From positions 1 to 64,000 of the forward strand of contig CANJVG010000003.1 in NCBI GenBank assembly GCA_947478005.1: 64,000 bases of DNA, read 5' to 3'. The notes beneath the pieces are model-generated. The model saw only the letters and a list, made by a program, of their open reading frames with translations. It ran no database searches and was not told the DNA's origin. Source of the stretch: Bacteroidota bacterium. Lineage in GTDB: Bacteria > Bacteroidota > Bacteroidia > Chitinophagales > LD1. Position 1 is the first letter of the stretch. Each line of letters opens with the position of its first letter. Both the position numbers and the translations under genes were made by a program. Shown one piece after another: positions 16,796 to 26,792 of this stretch.

Positions 16796-19558
16796 TTAAT
16801 TCATTTCTGCCAGCAATTTCCCGGCTGTTTCGTAAAGCAATATATCCTTATCGTTTTTGGCATTCTCTAACCATCTGCGCTTTTCGCTTCCTTTGTAAGA
16901 ACCAAGCGAATACAGGGCAGCCGCCTTGGTCCAGCGATGGTAGTAGTGCTTTTGGCTGTTCAAAATATCGCTGATGATATTTTCATAGTTCAACTGTTCT
17001 TTGAACACCAATTGAAGACTGTTGCACTTCTCTTCAATGCTTCCCGAATCGAACAGTTTATTGAAAGGCAAAGACAAGTCTTTCGGTACTTCTATTTCAA
17101 TGACTTCTAACGCGTTGGCAATGCTTTCCTTCTTATTCATGCTGAAAGCATTTCGTGCCTTCATCATTTTCTCCCGATTATACACAAACGAAAAAAGCAT
17201 CAGCAACTGGTCGCGAATTTCCAACAATTCCAGATGTAGTGCCTCCACCAATAATTTAGCCGAAGGGGTTTTCTCCATCTCGCGAATGGAGAAAATTATC
17301 AAGGTAGCCGCAGCCAGGTGACGGTGCATTAAATCTATATGCTCCTTGAGGTGGTGCGGCTGACTTCTAAACTCACAGGCGTGAAGCGCGTGGAAAATAT
17401 CGGTACGCTGCGCAGGCAGTTTCCATACCAATTCATCGAGAATCTTAGCGGCATTGGTGGTGCCTATTCTCCCACAGAGCAAAATCAGTTTCGATTGTTG
17501 CTGACGAGAAAGAATATCGCTTGTCAGCGCCAGCTTGATTTCCTTCAAAGCCACATCACCCGCCCGATGCATGGCATCTATAACTGGCTTCTCATGCTTG
17601 CGATGCAATAGAAAATTCATCAACGGCACCATCAGTTTTTCGTTCTTCACATTCCCTGCTGCATGAATGGCTGTGCGCACCACATGATGGTTGTGGTCTT
17701 CGAGTAAATGAATCAAGGGTTTGTAAAAAGAATGAACACCGAGTTCGCCAATAATTTCAGCTGCTATTTTTCTTTCCTCCCAATGCTCAGAGTCTATCAG
17801 GTGCAACAACTTCTGCCCCGCCACTACTACCGCGCTGATTCCCCCGCTGGTCATTAAGCCAATAATGGCTGCCTTCATAATACGGTGGTCCTTATCTTCC
17901 AGAAATTCATCAAAGTTTTCCAACTCATCGGGCAGCAACATGCATTTTGCTTTGATGGCTTCGGGTAACAAACGCGTGTTATGCTTATCGGCAATAATAG
18001 CCTCTATCTGTGGCAGGGCCTCCGCAATTTTTTTTCTTTCCGCCAGTTGAATGGCCTCCATGCGCACTTCCACCTTTTCATGCTCGAAAGCTTTCAAAAC
18101 CAGTGGCTCCATTTCTTCTGTGTATTGTTTCTCAATCAGATTGAGCACATAAATGGCCTCACCCGTTCCTCCGGAAGAAATCTTTTGCAACAAAACCTCC
18201 CTTGTCTTTTCATCTTCCAAATCAATTTCCTGCCCAACAGAGTATCGCTTGTTCAACGCATGAATCAGCGTTTTTACATACTCCCGGTCCACTAAAAAAA
18301 TCATCACCACCCAAACAATGAGTAGCGTAACCACCATATAACTTAGCTGAAATAAATCAACCTTTCCCGAAAGCTTGAGTAAAGTGAATAGCATGAATCC
18401 ACTAAAGATAAGAGCGAAGGGGTCCATCACTCCTTTTACAATCGTGTGTCCCTTCAAGCGAAGGTTAGCAGATAGCGGCTGCATGAGTGACAGGAAAACA
18501 GGGTCCTGTAAACTGGTCTTCAAAACCTCTGTAATAATGGCCATCAATCCGAAAACATAAAGCACCAAGTGATGGTCGGGATGAAACAGCGACAAAACGA
18601 TAATGCTGAAAAGGAAAACGAAGAGAATAACTGGGCTGATTAGGAGAGAACCCTTAATCCCGAGAATGTTACTAAGTCGGCCTGTTAGTATAAGGCGAAT
18701 AAAAATCGCAAAGATTCTACCTCCGGCATAGAACATTGATATGAATGCTGCGAGCTCTCCATCGCTGTGCATTTCATGTTTTATCTCGGCATAAAACGAG
18801 AAACTGATAATCGTTACACAGGTAATAACGATAAACGACAAAAGCGCCACGAGAGCAATCATTCTGTTGCCGAAAAATCCCTTCATCAACTCGCGCCAGT
18901 TCTCGGTAACAAAATCATGACTTGCGGCATGTGCATGTTCGTGCGCCACATGCACATCCATTTTGCCCGCCCTCTTTAATCGGAAATAAAAAATGAGTGA
19001 ACAGAGAATCGAAATTCCCGCAATCACCAGCATGTTTTGGCTGCTGAACACTTTCACCAACAGCGGTACAGCCGAATAACCAAACAACTTCGCAGGAATA
19101 TCTCCTGCACCAATCATTCCGAACAGGCGCTTGCTTTGGCGTATATCGAACTGCAAAGCCGCCAATCCCCAGAACTCTAGATTAGTAAGCAGATAAATAA
19201 CGTAGTACCAACTAAGAAGAACAAAGAGATAGGAAGAACTGTTCTCCTCCGAAAACAGCGCGCGCAATAAAAAAATGCTGCCGGCTACAAAAACGATAAT
19301 CAGCGGCACGAGCTTTTTCATCGGCAGTGCATGCTCCACTTTACTGTAAACAAACCCCACCACTAATAAGAGAGTACCGGCAAACAAATAAACCTTGGGC
19401 AGCGCAAGAGCCTCAAAATGCTCAATGAAAAGCGCCAGCACTACGGCATTGAAAATGGCAACCCCTACTCCCTGAAAAAACTGTAGCCAGAAAAGATTGG
19501 TAACCAGCCAGGCTTCATCTGTTCGAATGTTGAGTAATCGGAGAATACGGTTTTTCAT
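16796..19558 (-). CDS. NTT/MFS-like multi-TM transporter domain fused to C-terminal HEAT repeats
   Basis: N-terminal about 400 aa highly hydrophobic with an NTT-like layout; C-terminal alpha-helical repeats (VEVRMEAIQLAERKKIAEALPQIEAII; HHVVRTAIHAAGNVKNEKLMVPLMNFL). Confidence 0.75.
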   Translation of the reverse strand: MKNRILRLLNIRTDEAWLVTNLFWLQFFQGVGVAIFNAVVLALFIEHFEALALPKVYLFAGTLLLVVGFVYSKVEHALPMKKLVPLIIVFVAGSIFLLRALFSEENSSSYLFVLLSWYYVIYLLTNLEFWGLAALQFDIRQSKRLFGMIGAGDIPAKLFGYSAVPLLVKVFSSQNMLVIAGISILCSLIFYFRLKRAGKMDVHVAHEHAHAASHDFVTENWRELMKGFFGNRMIALVALLSFIVITCVTIISFSFYAEIKHEMHSDGELAAFISMFYAGGRIFAIFIRLILTGRLSNILGIKGSLLISPVILFVFLFSIIVLSLFHPDHHLVLYVFGLMAIITEVLKTSLQDPVFLSLMQPLSANLRLKGHTIVKGVMDPFALIFSGFMLFTLLKLSGKVDLFQLSYMVVTLLIVWVVMIFLVDREYVKTLIHALNKRYSVGQEIDLEDEKTREVLLQKISSGGTGEAIYVLNLIEKQYTEEMEPLVLKAFEHEKVEVRMEAIQLAERKKIAEALPQIEAIIADKHNTRLLPEAIKAKCMLLPDELENFDEFLEDKDHRIMKAAIIGLMTSGGISAVVVAGQKLLHLIDSEHWEERKIAAEIIGELGVHSFYKPLIHLLEDHNHHVVRTAIHAAGNVKNEKLMVPLMNFLLHRKHEKPVIDAMHRAGDVALKEIKLALTSDILSRQQQSKLILLCGRIGTTNAAKILDELVWKLPAQRTDIFHALHACEFRSQPHHLKEHIDLMHRHLAAATLIIFSIREMEKTPSAKLLVEALHLELLEIRDQLLMLFSFVYNREKMMKARNAFSMNKKESIANALEVIEIEVPKDLSLPFNKLFDSGSIEEKCNSLQLVFKEQLNYENIISDILNSQKHYYHRWTKAAALYSLGSYKGSEKRRWLENAKNDKDILLYETAGKLLAEMN

Positions 19559-19612
19559 CGGCTGCCAGTGAGGTGGCTAATTTATAATTTTGGAGTGGTT
19601 GTTCGACATCTC

Positions 19613-20122
19613 TCAAATTTTCCTGGCCTCGAGCTTCCTTTTATAAAACTCCTTATCGGCTACATAAACTGTCTTGGTGAAGGTGGCATACACCTTACCA
19701 TCTGCATCTTCGTACTTCAAAGGCAATTCAAAAATATATTCTCCCGTTTCCGCAGTTTTTTGCTTTACCAGCTCAATTAATTCATCGGTAATAAGGAAAC
19801 GACAATTCACTTTATTCAAAATAGGCCGGACAAACTTAACGCTCGCTCCTTTATCCCACACCACATAGCCTTTGCCCAGCACCTCCATAAACAACAACAT
19901 AAAATAGGGGTCAACAGAAGAATAAATACTACCTCCGTAAACCGTTCCTACTCGGTTGCGCGTTCGAATATTTAATTTCAAGCTGACATGTAGCTCTTTA
20001 AAGTCCCCTGCAATGAATTCCACCTTGCATTCCGTGCACCAGATGCAGGGCCAAAAATTGAATACCCATCGCATATACTTCGACTTTTTCGATTCTGACC
20101 TTAGGGTTTCATACTGCTTCAT
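19613..20122 (-). CDS. DUF4442-type hotdog-fold (thioesterase-like) protein
   Basis: GTVYGGSIYSSVDPYFMLLFMEVLGKGYVVWDKGASVKFVRP. Confidence 0.75.
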   Translation of the reverse strand: MKQYETLRSESKKSKYMRWVFNFWPCIWCTECKVEFIAGDFKELHVSLKLNIRTRNRVGTVYGGSIYSSVDPYFMLLFMEVLGKGYVVWDKGASVKFVRPILNKVNCRFLITDELIELVKQKTAETGEYIFELPLKYEDADGKVYATFTKTVYVADKEFYKRKLEARKI

Positions 20123-20173
20123 TCGATGGATATTTTGATTTTCTATTTTCGGCCGCGCTAAAAAACAAAGTCT

Positions 20174-21280
20174 ATGTCAAACCTGATTCGGGAAAAATAT
20201 GCAAAGCTGTTGGTCAACTATTGTTTGGATGTAAAGAAGAACGATAAGGTTTACATTAACTCATCCTATCTTGCTGAACCGCTTTTACAGGAGGTGGCAA
20301 AGGAAGTTTACTTGGCTGGCGGAATTCCTGTTTTTAGTATCGAAATTCAGGGAGTAAATGATTTGGTTCTGCAGTATGGCGAAGAGAATCAGCTATCCTG
20401 GGTTAATCCGATGAAGAAATACATCTTCGAAAACTTCGATTGCTATCTGAACATCCGCGCTCCTTTCGAAAAAGGAGACGATGAAAAAGAAGTGGCCGAT
20501 GTTGCCAAATTCAAACTACACCAACATGCTCAACATGAAATCAACAAAATCTACTTCGAGCGGACGGGTAATGGAAGTATGCGCAGATGTCTTTGTCAAT
20601 ACCCCACACAAGCCGGAGCTGATGATGCACGAATGACAATGGCGGAATACGAAAATTTCGTTTACCAAAGTTGCAATTTGTTTGAAGAAAACCCGGTAGA
20701 TAAGTGGCTGGAGGTTCGAAAAACGCAGCAAGTGTATGTGGACTATCTAAACAAAGTAGACAAGGTGCAATACCTTGGCAAGAACATTGACATTTCGTTT
20801 TCGGTGAAAGGAAGAACCTGGATTAACAGCGATGGACGGGCGAATATGCCGAGTGGAGAGGTTTTCTCGGCACCCATAGAAGACAGCGTAAACGGAAAAA
20901 TTTATTTCAATTACCCAACTATCTATATGGGTAAGGATGTTGCCGGTGTAACGCTCGAGGTAAAGGATGGGGAAATCCTTTCCTGGAGCGCGGAGGAAGG
21001 AAATGATGTGCTTGATAAAGTTTTTGCGGTGGGGGGGGCGCGCAGATTCGGAGAGGTGGCCGTTGGCACCAATTACAATATACAACGGACGTCCAGAAAT
21101 ATACTGTTCGATGAAAAAATTGGCGGTAGTATTCACATGGCTGTTGGTCAAAGCTACAAACAGTGCGGAGGGAAAAATGAATCTACTGTTCACTGGGATA
21201 TGATTACCGATATGAAAAACGGTGGACAGATCCTTGCCGATGGTGTAAAGATTTATGAAAACGGCTTCTTTTTGATTTAA
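20174..21280 (+). CDS. Aminopeptidase, M29 family
   Basis: YAKLLVNYCLDVKKNDKVYINSSYLAEPLLQEVAKEVY; AVGTNYNIQRTSRNILFDEKIGGSIHMAVGQSY. Confidence 0.88.
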   Translation: MSNLIREKYAKLLVNYCLDVKKNDKVYINSSYLAEPLLQEVAKEVYLAGGIPVFSIEIQGVNDLVLQYGEENQLSWVNPMKKYIFENFDCYLNIRAPFEKGDDEKEVADVAKFKLHQHAQHEINKIYFERTGNGSMRRCLCQYPTQAGADDARMTMAEYENFVYQSCNLFEENPVDKWLEVRKTQQVYVDYLNKVDKVQYLGKNIDISFSVKGRTWINSDGRANMPSGEVFSAPIEDSVNGKIYFNYPTIYMGKDVAGVTLEVKDGEILSWSAEEGNDVLDKVFAVGGARRFGEVAVGTNYNIQRTSRNILFDEKIGGSIHMAVGQSYKQCGGKNESTVHWDMITDMKNGGQILADGVKIYENGFFLI

Positions 21281-21295
21281 TACCCACGATAAATC

Positions 21296-22489
21296 ATGCC
21301 CGAAAAAAATGCGCTTGCCGCGATTGATGCTGCAGGCTTTGCCCGCGAACTGAAACTGCTTCGTGCTGAAATAGATGCAAATATTGGAGAAGAAGATTTT
21401 CGTCACCTCAAGAAAATAGAGTGGTGGGGCAGAATCTGTTCTATCCTTGGCTACGCCACGGCACCAATATTTCCAAATCCTTTATCCGCATTCTTAATCA
21501 GTCAGGGTAATACCGCCCGCTGGACTATTATGATGCACCATATTGGGCACAAAGGCTATGACAAAGTATCCTGTCCTGAACGATATAAAAGCACGGGCTT
21601 CGCTGTAGGTAAACGAAGGTTTATTGATTGGTTCGACTGGATGCATCCTGAGGCATGGAAACATGAGCACAACGTTTTACACCATTACCACACCGGAGAA
21701 GTTTCAGACCCTGATCTAGTAGAACGCAATGTTGAATTAATCCGAACTGCGCGCATACCGGTATTCATGAAATACTTCGCAGTCCTGTTCTTCATGTGCA
21801 CCTGGAAGTTTACTTACTACGCACCAAATACCTTCTGGATATTTCAAAAGAACCGCGATAAGAAAGCAAGAATAAAGAATGAAGTTAAAGAGAACGGCAA
21901 CTTCCCTGGTTCGGAATTGCTTCTTCCCTTTAGTAAACAAGCACTTGAATTCTGGGCACAGTGCATGCTTCCGTACATACTTATTCGTTTCATAGCGCTT
22001 CCACTTTTGTTTCTTCCTTTCGGAACAACTGCTTGCCTTTATGTTTTGTTTAACTCCCTACTTGCCGAATTGATTACCAATATTCATACGTTCATGATCA
22101 TTGCCCCCAACCATGCGGGGGATGATGTGTTTAGATATGAAACACGGACCCGTGACCTGAATGAATTTTATATACGCCAGGTTGCTGGCAGCGTAAACTA
22201 TCCTTGTGGAAACGACAGGGTTGATTTTATGCACGGTTGGTTGAACTACCAAATAGAGCATCACTTATTCCCTGATTTGCCGCTACTAAAATATCAGCAA
22301 TATCAGCCGCGAGTAAAGCAACTTTGTGAAAAATATGAAGTGCCATACGTGCAACAAAATGTTTTTGTGCGCATGAAAAAACTTACAGAAATAATGGTGG
22401 GTAAAAAATCTATGCTTTCCATTACTTCGATTTCAGCAAAGGAATCGGTTGAAGCACACAGCAATTTGGTAGCCACACAACCACTTTAA
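21296..22489 (+). CDS. Fatty acid desaturase family protein
   Basis: His boxes MMHHIGH, HEHNVLHHYHTG, NYQIEHHLFPDLP. Confidence 0.88.
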   Translation: MPEKNALAAIDAAGFARELKLLRAEIDANIGEEDFRHLKKIEWWGRICSILGYATAPIFPNPLSAFLISQGNTARWTIMMHHIGHKGYDKVSCPERYKSTGFAVGKRRFIDWFDWMHPEAWKHEHNVLHHYHTGEVSDPDLVERNVELIRTARIPVFMKYFAVLFFMCTWKFTYYAPNTFWIFQKNRDKKARIKNEVKENGNFPGSELLLPFSKQALEFWAQCMLPYILIRFIALPLLFLPFGTTACLYVLFNSLLAELITNIHTFMIIAPNHAGDDVFRYETRTRDLNEFYIRQVAGSVNYPCGNDRVDFMHGWLNYQIEHHLFPDLPLLKYQQYQPRVKQLCEKYEVPYVQQNVFVRMKKLTEIMVGKKSMLSITSISAKESVEAHSNLVATQPL

Positions 22490-22507
22490 GAGACAATCTA
22501 TCTTACA

Positions 22508-22864
22508 CTACTCAATCGAGGTTTCCGTCCACTCATTAAAGAGTTCGTTGATGAAAATATTTTCCTCTTCTGTAATCTTCTTGTCTGCCTTTGCCAGTTT
22601 AATGGCATATTGTATCAATTCATTTCTTTCCTCCTCTGTGCTATCTTCATAAAAGTCGGCCATACAGCTTTGGAAATGCACCATGTAGTCCTCTTGTTTT
22701 AATGCACTGAGGAATTCTGTTTCCTTATCTAAATTAACCCGGAGGGGGAACTCCTTCTCCAGCCAGTCCTCTATAACCAAATCCTCTTTTGCATCAAATA
22801 TTCCATCCACCGCAGACAATATCATAAGTATATGATAACCCGCAATTGCCTTGTTCTTTTTCAT
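22508..22864 (-). CDS. TerB-like small acidic helical protein
   Basis: ILMILSAVDGIFDAKEDLVIEDWL...AIKLAKADKKITEEENIFINELF resembles TerB-like helical repeats. Confidence 0.6.
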   Translation of the reverse strand: MKKNKAIAGYHILMILSAVDGIFDAKEDLVIEDWLEKEFPLRVNLDKETEFLSALKQEDYMVHFQSCMADFYEDSTEEERNELIQYAIKLAKADKKITEEENIFINELFNEWTETSIE

Positions 22865-22930
22865 GTTGTTCTGTTTTCGCTCTAATAAATGTACAAATCT
22901 TTTTGACTTCCAAAAACCTCTTTTTAAAGT

Positions 22931-23992
22931 TTATCGATATTGTTCCAGCATTTGCTCAGCACTTTTTCGCATTTGCTCAGCTAACTTATCCGGTTTGAGA
23001 ACTTTTACATTTTCCCCATAACTCAAAAGTTGCATTTTCAATTCGTGATTGATCACCAAGTATAAAGAAACCCTAACCTCAGATTTTGTTTCCTTCAAAA
23101 TTAACTGCGAGTGATGAATGGGAATTGTCTTAATATACTTCCCCTGTAACGGCAAAAATGAAAGAACAACTTTCTCAGGCTTTCCCTCTCCCAGTGTGAC
23201 ACCGACAACGTTTTTAAAAAAATTCTTCTTATCCAGTTTTGTTTCATCGAATACCTCATTTGTAATTTGCATATCCTGAATTCTATCCAGGGCGAACGTG
23301 AGAATCTTCTGCTCCCTTTTGTTTATTCGCTTTCCAATAACATACCAATAGTCCTTTGATTCTCGAATTAGATAGGGCTCCAAAAAATTCTCTGAAACAT
23401 CTTCGCTTCCATGCTTTTGGTAAGTAAACCTTAAAACCCTTCTATCCGAAATTGCCTTTAAAATCAGTTCAACGAATTCTATCCCTTTAATAATAAAAGG
23501 GGTATCCAACTGTATGTAGTCACTTTCTCCACGTGCTTCTTTATTAAGCTTAACAGTAGATGCAATTTTTTTTATCGCCTCCTCAAATTCCTTTATAGCC
23601 GGTAAATGTTTAAACTGATCGAGAATACTGATAGCAAAATCCAAACCATGCAGTTCATCTGCGGTCACCGGCAAATTGCTGATGGAATAATCGGGGTCAC
23701 TATAGTGATAGCTTTTATCTGACTTATTATAAACAATAGGCGCATTGAAGTTCAATTGTTGATTCTGGCGCATCTCCTGCAAATCCAACTGCACCGTACG
23801 TTTCGAAATTTGTCTATCGAGTTTTTCGCTTAAATACCAAATCAACTCTTCAAGATGCGGGTACGGCTTTTTGCGAAGCCGGGCATCAATCAAACGGTAA
23901 CGGCTATAGGCATCTTTATTCAGAGACATTAGAAGAAACAGATTTTGCTGCAAGTTGAAATTATTTTTTGAGCGCGCAAATAGGTTGCGCAC
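22931..23992 (-). CDS. WYL-domain transcriptional regulator (YafY-like)
   Basis: N-terminal wHTH (KKPYPHLEELIWYLSEKLDRQISKRTVQLDLQEMR); WYL core RVLRFTYQKHGSEDVSENFLEPYLIRESKDYWYVIGK. Confidence 0.88.
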   Translation of the reverse strand: MRNLFARSKNNFNLQQNLFLLMSLNKDAYSRYRLIDARLRKKPYPHLEELIWYLSEKLDRQISKRTVQLDLQEMRQNQQLNFNAPIVYNKSDKSYHYSDPDYSISNLPVTADELHGLDFAISILDQFKHLPAIKEFEEAIKKIASTVKLNKEARGESDYIQLDTPFIIKGIEFVELILKAISDRRVLRFTYQKHGSEDVSENFLEPYLIRESKDYWYVIGKRINKREQKILTFALDRIQDMQITNEVFDETKLDKKNFFKNVVGVTLGEGKPEKVVLSFLPLQGKYIKTIPIHHSQLILKETKSEVRVSLYLVINHELKMQLLSYGENVKVLKPDKLAEQMRKSAEQMLEQYR

Positions 23993-24030
23993 TGTCGGCC
24001 CATGTTTGCACTATCATAAAAACAACGAGC

Positions 24031-24447
24031 ATGATAACCACTCCAAATTCCAACTTTACCAAACACGAAATCTATGTAAACGAAATTGTGTTCTACTCAC
24101 CAAAAAACATTTCACTCATAGGCTTTATCCACCACGGTGCAAAATTTCTGAAAACAGAATTTGTCATCACCCGTAAAAACCTACAAATGCTTTTGAGTCA
24201 AACCAAAACGGGAATAGAAATTCTGTGGCGTATTGAAAACCTTTTTGTACAGCCACACGAAGTGCCTGCAACGATTAACCTGCTTGACCTGTTTGGCATT
24301 ACTCAGGTTTTTGGAGCCAATCAAATTGAGCTGGATCCTTCGTTTTACACCGTCCAAACCAAGTTAGCAATTCCAGACGAAGGTCATAAACTATTCTTTA
24401 TAGAACGTGTAATTCCCTTTTCCCCTTCACCCAAAGCAGCCCTTTAA
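24031..24447 (+). CDS. Uncharacterised protein, divergent from the WYL regulator
   Basis: ORF 23968..24447 with more likely start ATG at 24031 (MITTPNSNFTKHEIYVNEIVFY). Confidence 0.65.
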   Translation: MITTPNSNFTKHEIYVNEIVFYSPKNISLIGFIHHGAKFLKTEFVITRKNLQMLLSQTKTGIEILWRIENLFVQPHEVPATINLLDLFGITQVFGANQIELDPSFYTVQTKLAIPDEGHKLFFIERVIPFSPSPKAAL

Positions 24448-24473
24448 AAATAGGAATTTTAAAAATCATCATC

Positions 24474-24671
24474 ATGAATAATTTCAAATACAACCTAATC
24501 AGCGGACCTAAAAAAACTGTATCCGATTATCTGCAATCGTTGAATAATGACGATCTGCAAACCATTTACAGTTCCTCGTTTTTCTACTCCTTAAAAATGC
24601 CGGATCTGATTAAAAAAATGCAAGACGAATTGCTTAAGCGAAACATAAACCCGCAACCGCAGTTGTTCTAA
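24474..24671 (+). CDS. Uncharacterised small protein
   Basis: 65-aa ORF directly downstream of 24031..24447, followed by a terminator. Confidence 0.55.
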   Translation: MNNFKYNLISGPKKTVSDYLQSLNNDDLQTIYSSSFFYSLKMPDLIKKMQDELLKRNINPQPQLF

Positions 24672-24689
24672 CTCCTTTTTGTTGCCTTC

Positions 24690-24723
24690 AAGCCCCGCGT
24701 ATTAGTGTGCGTGGGGCTTTTTA
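24690..24723. terminator. Rho-independent terminator between convergent genes
   Basis: AAGCCCC...GGGGCTTTTT. Confidence 0.82.
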
Positions 24724-25950
24724 CATTTTCAACTTTCTCATTTTGGGAGCTAAAACAAAGGTGCCCGTTACTACTAACAAGGTCATACATCCCCCAAAGA
24801 TTACAGACGGAACTGTTCCCATCAATTTCGCGGCAAGTCCACTCTCGAACGCACCTATTTCGTTGCTTGATGCTATAAATATTTGATTAACTGCACTTAC
24901 TCTTCCTCTCATACTATCCGGAGTCATAGTTTGCAAAATAGTTTGCCTTATTACTACACTCACATTATCAAAGGCTCCTGTAAGAAATAGCATAGAGAAA
25001 GAAAGTGCAAAGCTTTCTGACAGAGCAAAGCCTATAGTTGCCAATCCAAAACCAGTTACTGCAATAAGCAAATTTTTTCCAGCATTCTGTGTTGGTGAAT
25101 TATGGGCAAGAAAAAAGCCCATTACAACACTGCCTAAAAATGGTGAGGCCCTTAATATTCCCAAACCTTCGGGGCCGACATATAATATATCATGGGCGAA
25201 AACAGGAAGTAGAGCAACCGCTCCTCCGAATAAGACAGCAAACAAATCAAGGGAAATCGCAGACAACATTTCCTGTTTATTGAAAACGAACCGCAAACCA
25301 GCAGTTAGTGATTGATAGAGTGTTTCAACTTTTTCCTTTGGTGGGGTTTCTTGTATCGGCACACGCAGGAAAACGAAAAATGAAATTACCATAAGCACTA
25401 CAGCTAAAGAAAAAGCAAATTCCACATTAGTTAGGCCATAAATAATCCCCCCCAATGCCGGTCCCAGAACCGCTGCCGTTTGCCATGTATTACTCCCCCA
25501 AGTCGCGGCATTCGAATAAAGTTCCCGTGGAATTAGTTGCGGAAAGATACTTTGATAGGAAGGGGCCATAAAGCCACGTATAATTCCGCTAATACCAATG
25601 ATTATGTAAATGGGTAATGGGCCGTAAAGCTTAAAAAGCGTGGCCTCTCCACTCAAGATTATGCCAATTAGTGAAAAGCATATGGCAATTCCAAGAATAG
25701 TCCTTCGTGCAATTTTATATCTATTGAACAAGTCTGCTGCATGACCACCGTAAATCGAGGTGACGATGAACGGCAAAGCTTCACTCAATCCCAGCAAACC
25801 CAATGCAAGCTTATCGTGTGTAAGTTCATATATCTTCCACGCGATAATTGTTTCCGCCATCTGCACAGCAAACGTTAGCATAAAACGAGATAGCTGAAAA
25901 TCTCTAAACGCGGCTATTCTTAATGCCGCATAAGCATCCTTTTTCACCAT
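24721..25950 (-). CDS. MFS transporter (EntS/MFS_3-like)
   Basis: 12-TM pattern; GLLGLSEALPFIVTSIYGGHAADLFNRYKIARRTIL; TPDSMRGRVSAVNQIFIASSNEIGAFESGLAAKL. Confidence 0.88.
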   Translation of the reverse strand: MVKKDAYAALRIAAFRDFQLSRFMLTFAVQMAETIIAWKIYELTHDKLALGLLGLSEALPFIVTSIYGGHAADLFNRYKIARRTILGIAICFSLIGIILSGEATLFKLYGPLPIYIIIGISGIIRGFMAPSYQSIFPQLIPRELYSNAATWGSNTWQTAAVLGPALGGIIYGLTNVEFAFSLAVVLMVISFFVFLRVPIQETPPKEKVETLYQSLTAGLRFVFNKQEMLSAISLDLFAVLFGGAVALLPVFAHDILYVGPEGLGILRASPFLGSVVMGFFLAHNSPTQNAGKNLLIAVTGFGLATIGFALSESFALSFSMLFLTGAFDNVSVVIRQTILQTMTPDSMRGRVSAVNQIFIASSNEIGAFESGLAAKLMGTVPSVIFGGCMTLLVVTGTFVLAPKMRKLKM

Positions 25951-25959
25951 ATTATTTTT

Positions 25960-26772
25960 CTATGCTTTTGCTCTCTGACGCACAGCCTCGAATAAAAGGA
26001 TTCCTGCACTTACACTAACATTAAGTGAATCTATTTCGCCTAACATTGGAATTTTTATTTTTTGCTCTGCAGCATTCAGCCATTCTTTACTAAGTCCGGT
26101 TGCTTCAGTACCTACAATAATAGCGGCAGCGAATTTAAAGTCTTGCTCGTAATGAAATTTTGTTGCCTCCAACTCCGCAGCATAGGTAGCAATGCCCTTC
26201 TCTCTTAAAAAATCAATCGCCTGCTCTGTTTCACAAACAGCAATGTGATTTGTAAAAACGGTTCCTACACTTGACCGAATAACATTGGGATTAAACAAAT
26301 CGGTTTTTGCATCAGTAATAATAATTGCGTCAACTCCTGCAGCATCACAAGTCCGCAGCATAGCCCCCAGATTCCCTGGTTTTTCTACGGCTTCTATTAC
26401 CAAAATCAAAGGATTCTTTCCAAAGACAAGATTGTCTAAATTGAGTTTTTGTGGTATTGCCGTGGCAATAATACCCTCGGTTGAATCACGGTAAGCTAAT
26501 GAGCGATAAACTTCGGTCGAAATTTTCGTGGCCAGAGTAGTATCTCCCGGCTTTGTCAACTCGCTTAATCGGTACTCTTTTGATTCTTTGAATAATTCCT
26601 CACATAAAAAAAGAGAATTGATTTTGTATCCGGCTCTCTTCGCCAAAACTATTTCGCGGAGCCCCTCTATTAAAATCAAATTCTGCTCTCTCCGTTCACT
26701 GGCCTTTTCGAGTTTCCGTAGATTTTTAATTGTCGGGTTTTGAAGACTGGTGATTCTTTCCATCGGGCACAA
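25960..26772 (-). CDS. TrmH/SpoU-family RNA 2'-O-methyltransferase
   Basis: VEKPGNLGAMLRTCDAAGVDAIIITD; IIVGTEATGLSKEWL; IPMLGEIDSLNVSVSAGILLFEAVRQR. Confidence 0.93.
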   Translation of the reverse strand: MCPMERITSLQNPTIKNLRKLEKASERREQNLILIEGLREIVLAKRAGYKINSLFLCEELFKESKEYRLSELTKPGDTTLATKISTEVYRSLAYRDSTEGIIATAIPQKLNLDNLVFGKNPLILVIEAVEKPGNLGAMLRTCDAAGVDAIIITDAKTDLFNPNVIRSSVGTVFTNHIAVCETEQAIDFLREKGIATYAAELEATKFHYEQDFKFAAAIIVGTEATGLSKEWLNAAEQKIKIPMLGEIDSLNVSVSAGILLFEAVRQRAKA

Positions 26773-26792
26773 ATCTATTAGTTATTATTATT

